Source: Candidatus Dormiibacterota bacterium (GTDB lineage Bacteria; Chloroflexota; Dormibacteria; Aeolococcales; Aeolococcaceae). Taken from it: 5,075 nt of DNA. Positions 1 through 4,869 of the stretch are shown here, piece after piece; positions within the stretch are counted from its first letter, which is position 1, and each line of letters starts with the position of its first letter. The notes below the pieces were generated by a model. It was not told the DNA's origin. It did no database searches and saw only the letters and a list, made by a program, of their open reading frames with translations. The stretch covers positions 2,122-7,196 of the forward strand of contig PLXL01000150.1 of the NCBI GenBank assembly GCA_003153215.1. The letters are read 5' to 3'. The position numbers and the translations under genes are program-made.

Positions 1-165
1 GGTCAGCGGCTCGGATCCCGGACGTGACACGTCCACCGTGCTGAAGAGGTAGCGGTTGAGCAGCGAGAGGACGTCGTTGCGTCCGCTGGAGGAGAAGTCA
101 CTCAGCAGCTGGCCGATGATGCCCCCAAGGTTCGTCGACTGCGCCCCGATCAGCGCCGCGGCCAC
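1..165 (-). CDS. Probable TrbL/VirB6-like conjugation membrane protein, N-terminal part only
   Basis: This reading frame stays open from a GTG at 165 to the window edge, giving 55 residues; the rest of the gene lies outside. The start is set by a GAGG at 173-176, seven bases before the GTG. The visible part has a short Ala/Leu/Ile segment, then NLGGIIGQLLSDF and an amphipathic stretch ending in STVDVSRPGSEPLT. This resembles the N-terminal region of large TrbL/VirB6-type inner-membrane channel proteins of type IV secretion systems, before their transmembrane bundle. That resemblance is from memory and the fragment is short. The small two-helix protein directly upstream supports a conjugation cluster. 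The two genes share a reading frame, separated by one TGA. It could be some other polytopic membrane protein. Confidence 0.5.
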   Translation of the reverse strand, partial: MAAALIGAQSTNLGGIIGQLLSDFSSSGRNDVLSLLNRYLFSTVDVSRPGSEPLT

Positions 166-172
166 GACAACG

Positions 173-176
173 CCTC
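173..176 (-). promoter_or_regulatory. Ribosome binding site that decides the GTG start at 165
   Basis: GAGG on the minus strand overlaps the TGA stop of the upstream 79-aa gene and lies seven bases before the GTG. Because the downstream frame has no stop between that TGA and the window edge, this site is the main reason for treating the two segments as two coupled genes rather than one interrupted gene. Confidence 0.5.
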
Positions 177-414
177 AGTGCATGCCACTGGGGATGGTGG
201 CGAGCAGCGCGTGCGTGAGCGTCCCGGCGAGCTCCGCGCCGACCGTTCCCACCACGATCCGGCCGATCCACCGCTTGGCTTCGTATGCGGTCCGCTGGTC
301 GACGGTGACGATGCGGTAGACGAAGGCGGTGAGGAGGGCCAGCGTGCCGACGCTGGCCACGATGCCCTGGGCGAGCGAGACCCAGCTGTTGACGAGCGCG
401 GTCAGCGAATCCAT
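175..414 (-). CDS. Small two-helix membrane protein, VirB2/TrbC pilin-like
   Basis: A 79-residue protein. The ATG at 414 is chosen because GGGAGG (423-428) lies eight bases upstream, a strong ribosome binding site. The first hydrophobic helix covers about residues 7-33. A short polar loop follows (TVDQRTAYEAKRW), then a second hydrophobic helix at about 45-73. Size and two-helix layout match VirB2/TrbC-type proteins, which form the conjugative pilus or sit in the inner membrane as its precursor. There is no obvious cleavable signal peptide, and holins or other small membrane proteins have similar layouts. The probable TrbL/VirB6-like gene immediately downstream is the main support for a secretion role. 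The gene begins an apparent minus-strand operon that diverges from the RelA/SpoT gene. Confidence 0.6.
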   Translation of the reverse strand: MDSLTALVNSWVSLAQGIVASVGTLALLTAFVYRIVTVDQRTAYEAKRWIGRIVVGTVGAELAGTLTHALLATIPSGMH

Positions 415-542
415 CGGAGCGGCCTCCCGAATGCACGTGTGGCAATCGGCCGCCCCTCCGGCCTCCGGCCGCCGAGGGCAGCCGACGTCGGTGATATTAC
501 ACAGACTGGGGCGAGTATCCCCGCAATGTATAGGGATCGGGT
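415..542. promoter_or_regulatory. Divergent intergenic region between the secretion genes and the RelA/SpoT gene
   Basis: This 128-bp stretch must hold the promoters for both directions. Plus strand: TATAGG at 529-534 ends eight bases before the ATG at 543 and could be a -10 element of a leaderless or near-leaderless transcript, but no good -35 is visible. An inverted repeat ATCCC (517-521) / GGGAT (533-537) overlaps that spot and could be an operator. Minus strand: TAATAT at 494-499 is the best -10 candidate, with only a poorly spaced TTGCGG as -35. Two tandem copies of CCTCCGG occupy 455-468. None of this is conclusive. Confidence 0.3.
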
Positions 543-1661
543 ATGCTAGCGCCCGATGATCTGTGGACGATCGAGGACGGCGGTGTGCCCTGGGTAGTTC
601 CCCTGTACTCCAGGTCGCAGGTAAACGCCGCCGCGAAACATTTGTTCCAGCGGAGGGCCGGGGAATACCTGTCGCCTGAAGATTGGCTCGCATCCACCGA
701 AGCGGTGAACAACTGGCGTGCCGCCCACTACCGGCCCCTTAGCACGGCAACCGTCACGCTCAAGAACAAGGCCAAGGTGGTCTATCCGCGCGCCCTGGTT
801 TATCAGCGCATGAAGCGCATGAGTTCCATTGGCGCCAAGCTTGGGCGATTCCCCGACATGAAACTGACTCAGATGCAGGACATCGGGGGATGCCGAGCGA
901 TCGTGTTGTCGGTCAGGCAGGTTCAACGGCTGATGCGGCTCTATACGGAAGAGCCGATTGCCGAAGCCCTACAGCACGTGGATGACTACGTCGGCTGCCC
1001 TCGCGATTCCGGGTACCGCGGCGTGCATCTCATCTACAAGTACCAGGGCGCCCGAGATCCACGATGGGACGGCCTAAAGGTTGAGATCCAACTCAGGAGT
1101 CGCCGCATGCACGCCTGGGCGACCACTGTCGAGGTAGTCGGCACCTTTACTCACCAGCAGTTGAAATCAAGCCAGGGTGAGCCTACATGGCTCCGTTTCT
1201 TTCAGTTGATGTCCTCTGCCATTGCTCGGATGGAGGGGACGCCTCTGGTGCCCGACACCCCACGGGGCAAGCAGTTGTCGGCTGAGTTGAAAGAGTATGC
1301 GGATCGCCTGAAGGTCAACGACGTTCTTAGGGCCTATCGAACCGGTCTCGACGTTGTGTCATCGCGAGGGCGCCAAGCCAGGTGGTACGTGCTGGAGTTG
1401 GACTTCAATGTGCGGCGACTCAGCGCGCGAGGCTACCGGAGCGGGCAGCTCTTAGAGGCGCAAGGCCATCTTGAGGCGGTAGAGAAAGAGGGCCGCCCCG
1501 GGGTAGACGCGGTCCTCGTGTCGGTCGACCAGGCGCGGAACCTCAAGCGCGCCTACCCTAACTACTTCCTCGATTCTGGGATCTTTCTTGAACTCTTGGA
1601 CAAGGCGGTGACCACTCCCGAGACGCGCTACCCTTTGATCCATGCCCGAACCACAGCCTGA
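543..1661 (+). CDS. Stand-alone RelA/SpoT-domain (p)ppGpp synthetase-like nucleotide pyrophosphokinase
   Basis: A 372-aa protein with one RelA/SpoT synthetase domain at about residues 70-200 and no HD hydrolase, TGS or ACT domain. Visible synthetase motifs are MQDIGGCRAIV (D113, R118), GYRGVH (157-162; Y158 is the expected acceptor-stacking tyrosine) and VEIQLRSRRMHAWA, with E181, H190 and W192. The catalytic core therefore looks intact. Family members transfer pyrophosphate from ATP to GDP/GTP, or in toxic members to other nucleotides or tRNA. The N-terminus has YSRSQVNAA, which I recall from family members and which supports the ATG at 543. There is no clear Shine-Dalgarno. Residues 240-355 form an extra C-terminal region with LVSVDQARNLKRAYPNYFLD; its role is unknown. 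The protein is longer than housekeeping small alarmone synthetases, and its codon use looks less GC-biased than that of the co-chaperone gene. A toxic or defence role is inference. Confidence 0.93.
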   Translation: MLAPDDLWTIEDGGVPWVVPLYSRSQVNAAAKHLFQRRAGEYLSPEDWLASTEAVNNWRAAHYRPLSTATVTLKNKAKVVYPRALVYQRMKRMSSIGAKLGRFPDMKLTQMQDIGGCRAIVLSVRQVQRLMRLYTEEPIAEALQHVDDYVGCPRDSGYRGVHLIYKYQGARDPRWDGLKVEIQLRSRRMHAWATTVEVVGTFTHQQLKSSQGEPTWLRFFQLMSSAIARMEGTPLVPDTPRGKQLSAELKEYADRLKVNDVLRAYRTGLDVVSSRGRQARWYVLELDFNVRRLSARGYRSGQLLEAQGHLEAVEKEGRPGVDAVLVSVDQARNLKRAYPNYFLDSGIFLELLDKAVTTPETRYPLIHARTTA

Positions 1662-1836
1662 CACCCAGGTCACCCCCCAGGGGGCGACCATTCCCGTTCC
1701 CAAGCGTGGGGAGTTTGACGCGAACCTAGACAAGCTCTTGAAAGCCCCCCAGGCGCCCGCCAAGGTGCTTGGCAAGCGGTCGCGACGAGCCCCCGACGGA
1801 AGGGGTAAGGTCTCCGGCCATGACGCAAGGCCCTAG
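1642..1836 (+). CDS. Small basic protein overlapping the RelA/SpoT gene; candidate partner or antitoxin
   Basis: A 64-codon ORF starting at an ATG inside the last 20 bases of the RelA/SpoT gene, in another frame. No Shine-Dalgarno is evident, so translation would depend on coupling to the synthetase. The N-terminus is Pro/Thr/Gln-rich. It is followed by TIPVPKRGEFDANLDKLLK (residues 17-34), a Pro-turn plus a short predicted amphipathic helix, and then a basic tail rich in Lys/Arg. I do not recognise a named domain. Overlap with a single-domain alarmone synthetase is an arrangement seen for toxSAS toxin-antitoxin pairs, so an antitoxin is a reasonable guess. A small structural or regulatory partner, or a spurious ORF, remain possible. 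Confidence 0.6.
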   Translation: MPEPQPDTQVTPQGATIPVPKRGEFDANLDKLLKAPQAPAKVLGKRSRRAPDGRGKVSGHDARP

Positions 1837-1990
1837 CCACCCCGAACCTACGACCCCGCCCCAAGGACCGAGGCAGCCCCAAGGCCCCACGCCGGAACGA
1901 CGCGAGGAGCCGCCGGCACCCTCGCCATCGGCACCGGTTCCCGGCACAACGCCGTACCCGTTCGGTGAGCCGCAGCCGCCAGCCCGCTAG
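1820..1990 (+). CDS. Possible proline-rich small protein
   Basis: A 56-codon ORF whose ATG at 1820 lies inside the end of the preceding 64-codon ORF. GGGGTAAGG (1802-1810) sits nine bases upstream and would serve as a ribosome binding site. The same frame is open further upstream to 1769. The product is about one third proline with many Gln/Glu/Ser and no hydrophobic core, so it would be disordered. It stops at 1990, one base before the stop of the converging membrane-protein gene. Such composition arises easily by chance in C-rich DNA, so this may simply be the 3' untranslated part of the RelA/SpoT operon. I do not recognise it. Confidence 0.3.
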   Translation: MTQGPSHPEPTTPPQGPRQPQGPTPERREEPPAPSPSAPVPGTTPYPFGEPQPPAR

Positions 1991-1991
1991 G

Positions 1992-2510
1992 TCACTTCGC
2001 CGGGATAGGCCACAGATGCGCGATCGCAATGGCCAAGGCCACGGCCCCTCCCTCGATCGCCACAAAGCGAACTGCCCAACGGGCGGCGCGCTCCGCGGTC
2101 TTCACCACCCCCAGGTTGGTCAGGGCGTCCCGCGCCATCGCCTTCAGCAGCGCCACCTTCGTCGCTCTGGCGGAATGGGTGCGGTAGTCCCGCCACAACA
2201 CATCGGGCGTCGGAAGGCGAAGGTAGGCCGTTGGGTGGAGCAGACGCAGCGATGCGCCCGCGGCCAGTAGGTAGGCGACGGCGCCCACGATGAGAAGAGC
2301 CGATACCGGCCAGTTAACGGCGGTGTCCGGCGAGTTTGCGAGGGTGGCGAATCCAATGAGAACGGTGGCGGCGGCGAACGCCTGCCCGCCACGGCCTTGT
2401 AGGGATTGGACCCTGGTCATGGTGCCCGACACGTTGTCGTTGGACAGATCGAACAGCAGATCGACGATCTTGTCGTCGGTCGGATCTTCGGAGGATGGAG
2501 TCTCAGTCAC
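1992..2510 (-). CDS. Three-helix membrane protein resembling SLATT/Pycsar-type effectors
   Basis: A 172-aa protein with an acidic N-terminus (residues 1-30). The segment TRVQSLQGRGGQAF leads into a first helix at about 43-60, a second at about 67-91, a basic cytoplasmic loop of roughly 55 residues (PTAYLRLPTPDVLWRDYR, then an Ala/Lys-rich amphipathic helix) and a last helix at about 147-167. Two helices, a long loop and a C-terminal helix, with a polar RVxSLxxRxG-like entry, is the layout of PycTM/SLATT-type proteins. Those act as membrane-disrupting effectors of cyclic-nucleotide and related defence systems. The match is by topology and general feel, not by a diagnostic motif. The start is a GTG with no Shine-Dalgarno. 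The insertion-sequence end lies 13 bp upstream, so the native leader may be missing. The gene converges on the RelA/SpoT operon. Confidence 0.8.
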   Translation of the reverse strand: MTETPSSEDPTDDKIVDLLFDLSNDNVSGTMTRVQSLQGRGGQAFAAATVLIGFATLANSPDTAVNWPVSALLIVGAVAYLLAAGASLRLLHPTAYLRLPTPDVLWRDYRTHSARATKVALLKAMARDALTNLGVVKTAERAARWAVRFVAIEGGAVALAIAIAHLWPIPAK

Positions 2511-2523
2511 GTGACCATCGTAG

Positions 2524-2548
2524 GGCTGACGTCAGCGTGCCCGGATGG
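2524..2548 (+). repeat. Candidate left terminal inverted repeat of the IS
   Basis: Begins GGCTGACG and pairs with the reverse complement of 3834-3858, with 14 of 25 positions identical, including seven of the first eight. It ends one base before the transposase stop codon. Within it lies a perfect 12-bp palindrome, GCTGACGTCAGC, at 2525-2536. Confidence 0.5.
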
Positions 2549-2549
2549 A

Positions 2550-3521
2550 TCAGGCGACCGGCTGGCAGGCCCGCTCGACCAGTAGGCGGAACTTCGCCTC
2601 CCCGACGGGCATCCGCTTGACGCCAGGCTGGCGGCGGGTGTGCTCCCGGTGGTTGTACCGCCAGGCGTACTCGTTCAGGTAGGACTGGAGCCACTTCGAG
2701 GATACGGAGTGGTAGGTACCACGAATCCCGCTCTTGAGCAGGGACCAGAACCCCTCGATGGACTGCGTGTGGGCATCCCCGTCCACGTAGACGCCCGCCG
2801 AGTGGTTGACCCGAGCATGGCCGTAGCCGCGTCCCTTGAGACGCCTGTAGATCGCCGATTCGTCCGTGTACACCATGGCGGCGGGGAGGACATGAAGGTC
2901 GGTCATGTGCTCGACCTCTAGCCTGTTGGCCGAACCCACGTACCTGGCAACTACCTGGCCCCTGCGCTCGACGGCCCCCATGACGGCACGCTCGCGGAGA
3001 CTACGGCCCGGCTGGCCGACAGGCTCGTTGGCGCGACGACGGTGGACTAGGTAGGTCTCGTCCATCTCGACTTCGCCCGAGAGGGTGATCCCATCCTCGG
3101 CCATGAGCGAGTTGCGGATGACGTTGAACATCCGCCAAGCGGTCTTGTAGGTGACCCCGAGTTCCCGTTCGAGCTGCTTCGCGGAGATGCCGCATCGGGT
3201 GCTCGTGATCAGGTAGAGGGCGTAGAACCAGAGCTTGAGCGACGTGGACGACTTGTGAAAGATCGTCCCGGCCGTGGGGTGGACGTGGAGCCCGCAGGCG
3301 GTGCAAGTCCAAGACTGCCGTGCCTGGGCGGTGTGGTAGCGGTGGAAGGTCCGTTCCCGGTCGCACCTAGGGCAGTGGGCATGCTCCCCATCCTGGGAGT
3401 ATCGGGACCGCCAGAGGTAGGTCAGGCAGGCGTCGTCGTCCGGGAACTCGTCCATGAACTCCATGAGCGAGTACCGGGATTCGGAGGACATGCCCCTGGT
3501 GGGGTTCTTGCGGTTAGACAT
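2550..3521 (-). CDS. IS1595 family (ISXO2-like) transposase
   Basis: A 323-aa DDE-type transposase that would cut and rejoin the ends of the surrounding element. The N-terminal zinc ribbon is C50-x2-C53 with C73-x2-C76. A helix-turn-helix-like stretch follows (ISAKQLERELGVTYKTAWRM, 112-131). The catalytic core has VEMDETY (D154), VYTDESAIY (D220) and SIEGFWSLLKSGIRGTYH (E256, with K263 seven residues on), the DDE/K pattern of this family. The C-terminal SYLNEYAWRYNHR is also typical. Length is normal and no frameshift is visible. The ATG shares its A with the TGA of the zinc-ribbon gene and has no Shine-Dalgarno, so it is probably translated by termination-reinitiation. The next minus-strand gene, the membrane protein, starts 39 bases after its stop and could receive read-through. 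Confidence 0.95.
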   Translation of the reverse strand: MSNRKNPTRGMSSESRYSLMEFMDEFPDDDACLTYLWRSRYSQDGEHAHCPRCDRERTFHRYHTAQARQSWTCTACGLHVHPTAGTIFHKSSTSLKLWFYALYLITSTRCGISAKQLERELGVTYKTAWRMFNVIRNSLMAEDGITLSGEVEMDETYLVHRRRANEPVGQPGRSLRERAVMGAVERRGQVVARYVGSANRLEVEHMTDLHVLPAAMVYTDESAIYRRLKGRGYGHARVNHSAGVYVDGDAHTQSIEGFWSLLKSGIRGTYHSVSSKWLQSYLNEYAWRYNHREHTRRQPGVKRMPVGEAKFRLLVERACQPVA

Positions 3522-3787
3522 CAGGATTCTTTGGAGGGGATCTCATGGGTTCGGACGAAGTGGCAGCGCTGGCAGACGCGCATGGCCAGGTGGATGGTGC
3601 CGGTAACGGCTGTGCCGTCGGGGGCGGTTTGGGTGACATGGGTGGCCAGGCAATCGTGCCCGGTTGCCCAGTCTGTCGCCCCGCAGATGGGGCAAGGACG
3701 ATCCTTCCCGATCAGTTTGTCGAGGCCATCGAAGAAGTCATCGACCGATACATGGTCCGGATGGGTCAGCGGGTCTTGAATCTTCAT
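3521..3787 (-). CDS. Zinc-ribbon passenger protein of the IS
   Basis: An 88-aa protein. After an acidic start (VSVDDFFDGLDKLIG) comes CPICG (C32, C35) with TDW, a beta-rich middle, and MRVCQRCHFVR (C72, C75): a four-cysteine zinc ribbon occupying most of the protein. I recognise the fold type but no named family. The stop overlaps the transposase start by one base (TGATG), and the promoter lies inside the element, so it travels with the IS. The ATG at 3787 is chosen over an in-frame TTG at 3856 because a -35/-10 pair falls between the two and ends six bases before the ATG. Possible roles are regulating transposase expression, binding DNA or transposase, or a host-related cargo function. None can be chosen from sequence alone. 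Confidence 0.8.
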   Translation of the reverse strand: MKIQDPLTHPDHVSVDDFFDGLDKLIGKDRPCPICGATDWATGHDCLATHVTQTAPDGTAVTGTIHLAMRVCQRCHFVRTHEIPSKES

Positions 3788-3793
3788 GACTAG

Positions 3794-3822
3794 AGTATCG
3801 CACAGATGTCCTCTACAGTCAA
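3794..3822 (-). promoter_or_regulatory. Sigma-70-type promoter of the IS, giving a leaderless transcript
   Basis: On the minus strand TTGACT (3817-3822) and GATACT (3794-3799) are separated by exactly 17 bases, close to the consensus in both hexamers. The -10 ends six bases before the ATG at 3787, so transcription should start at or within a base or two of the start codon. No Shine-Dalgarno would then be on the mRNA. Confidence 0.7.
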
Positions 3823-3833
3823 GGGATACTTGC

Positions 3834-3858
3834 CCAGACTGGTAGTAGTGCGTCAACC
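3834..3858 (-). repeat. Candidate right terminal inverted repeat of the IS
   Basis: Read on the minus strand it begins GGTTGACGCACTACTACC and matches the left end at 14 of 25 positions, mostly at the tip (GGxTGACG) and at the inner end (TGG). It lies upstream of the IS promoter, as expected for the end preceding the first IS gene. Confidence 0.5.
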
Positions 3859-3864
3859 TAGATG

Positions 3865-3880
3865 GGGCGGCGAACCGCCC
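3865..3880 (-). terminator. GC hairpin after the co-chaperone gene, possible terminator
   Basis: On the minus strand GGGCGG-TTCG-CCGCCC forms a perfect six-pair stem with a UUCG loop, 11 bases after the stop codon of the cbpA-like gene. No U-tract follows, so it is not a classical intrinsic terminator. It could still end or protect the transcript. It lies just outside the inferred right end of the IS. Confidence 0.45.
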
Positions 3881-3891
3881 GGGCCAGTCCC

Positions 3892-4869
3892 TCAGGCCTG
3901 CGGGAAGCTCGCCGCCGCCTGGCGCTGCTCCTCGGTCAGGTGCACGGGCAGACGGACGTCCACCTCCGCGATCAGGTCGCCGCTCGCCTCACCCCGGAGC
4001 CGTGGCATCCCCAGACCGCGCAAGCGGAGCTGGGCGCCGTTCTGGGTCTCGGCGGGGACGGTCAGGGCGACCCGCTTGCCTCCCGGCGTGGGCACCTCGA
4101 CGCTGCCGCCGAGGAGGGCCACCCCGAGAGGCACGGAGACGCGCACCCGCAGGTTGTCCCCCTCGCGGGTGAAGGTGTGGTGGGGACGCAGCCGCACCCG
4201 GACCAGCAGGTCGCCGGCCGCGCCGCCGTCCGCGCCCGGGCTGCCCTGGCCGGAGGCGCGCACCTTGGCCCCGTCCTTGATCCCCGCCGGGATGCGGACC
4301 TCGACCCGGCGGTTGCCGGACGGACCGGTCAGCTCCAGGGTCCGGGTCGTGCCCCGGAACGCCTCCTCGAAGCTGATCTCGGCCTCGCCCTCCACGTTCC
4401 CACCGCGGCGCGGCGTCGGGGGGGCGGGGTGGCGCACCCGGCCAGTCCCGGCCCCGGTCGCACCCCGGGCGGCCGCCGAGCCGCGGCCAAAGACGTCGTG
4501 GAAGAAGTCGGAAAAGGGAGTGGTCGCGGTGCCGAAGAGCGATTCGAGGTCGTCCGCCGAGACGGTGTGGTACTCGACCTGGGGCCCGCCCGCGGCTCCC
4601 CGGGCTCCAGGGTGGCCGGCACCGGGGAAGCCGCCGAACCCCTGAGGCTGGGAGCCCAGCTCGTCATAGGTCTTGCGCTTCTCGGGATCGCCGAGCACCT
4701 CGTAGGCCTCGGTGAGCTCCTTGAACCGGGCCTCGGAATCCTTGCTGCCCTGGTTGACGTCGGGGTGGTACTTCCGGGCCAGCTTGCGGAAGGCAGCCTT
4801 GATCTCCTTCTCCGTCGCCGTGCGGGGGACGCCGAGGGTCGCGTAGTAATCCCGGAAGGTCGTCGCCAT
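3892..4869 (-). CDS. cbpA: CbpA/DnaJ-type (class II) Hsp40 co-chaperone
   Basis: A 325-aa cytoplasmic co-chaperone that would stimulate DnaK ATPase and deliver unfolded clients. The J domain is residues 1-72, with DYYATLGV at the start and the essential HPD at 35-37, then YEVLGDPEKRKTYDELG. A Gly/Phe/Pro-rich linker follows (73-160) and contains LESLFGTATTPFSDFFHDVFG. Two C-terminal beta domains cover about 160-310, with FEEAFRGTTRTLEL, RIPAGIKDG, PLGVALLGG and LRLRGLGMP. No cysteine zinc-finger repeats are present, which makes it CbpA-like rather than a full DnaJ. The ATG at 4869 is chosen because homology begins there; the frame extends 30 codons further to a GTG, without support. No clear Shine-Dalgarno is seen. 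The modulator gene cbpM, often adjacent in other bacteria, is not downstream within the window. Confidence 0.93.
   Translation of the reverse strand: MATTFRDYYATLGVPRTATEKEIKAAFRKLARKYHPDVNQGSKDSEARFKELTEAYEVLGDPEKRKTYDELGSQPQGFGGFPGAGHPGARGAAGGPQVEYHTVSADDLESLFGTATTPFSDFFHDVFGRGSAAARGATGAGTGRVRHPAPPTPRRGGNVEGEAEISFEEAFRGTTRTLELTGPSGNRRVEVRIPAGIKDGAKVRASGQGSPGADGGAAGDLLVRVRLRPHHTFTREGDNLRVRVSVPLGVALLGGSVEVPTPGGKRVALTVPAETQNGAQLRLRGLGMPRLRGEASGDLIAEVDVRLPVHLTEEQRQAAASFPQA

Larger units (their letters stand above)
2524..3858 (-). mobile_element. IS1595 (ISXO2-like) insertion sequence with a passenger gene
   Basis: A 1335-bp element defined by an ISXO2-type transposase gene, a coupled zinc-ribbon gene and candidate imperfect terminal inverted repeats that begin GGCTGACG and GGTTGACG and match at 14 of 25 positions. 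Both open reading frames look intact and the promoter is inside the element, so it may be active. The outer flanks read TAG next to the left end and TAG next to the right end, a possible 3-bp duplication. IS1595 elements are generally described with 8-bp duplications, and no 8-bp repeat is seen here. The boundaries are therefore inferred; the transposase content is secure. Confidence 0.7.

Noticed and set aside
56..319. Plus-strand ORF of 87 aa
   Set aside because: Antisense to the membrane genes, with composition expected of a shadow frame.
98..445. Minus-strand ORF of 115 aa overlapping the small secretion genes
   Set aside because: His/Arg/Gly-rich shadow in another frame; the 175-414 frame has membrane helices and a strong ribosome binding site.
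2525..2536. Perfect 12-bp palindrome GCTGACGTCAGC as a possible operator
   Set aside because: It lies at the tip of the inferred IS end, where its sequence is better explained as part of the terminal repeat. The nearby 10-bp palindrome GTCACGTGAC (2506-2515) overlaps the GTG start codon and has no further support.
3788..3856. TTG-initiated N-terminal extension of the zinc-ribbon protein
   Set aside because: A near-consensus promoter lies inside this stretch and the extension has no recognisable content, so the ATG at 3787 is preferred.
3806..4645. Second plus-strand ORF (279 aa) across the IS end and the co-chaperone gene
   Set aside because: Low-complexity Arg/Pro/Ser product, antisense to cbpA and running across the inferred IS end.
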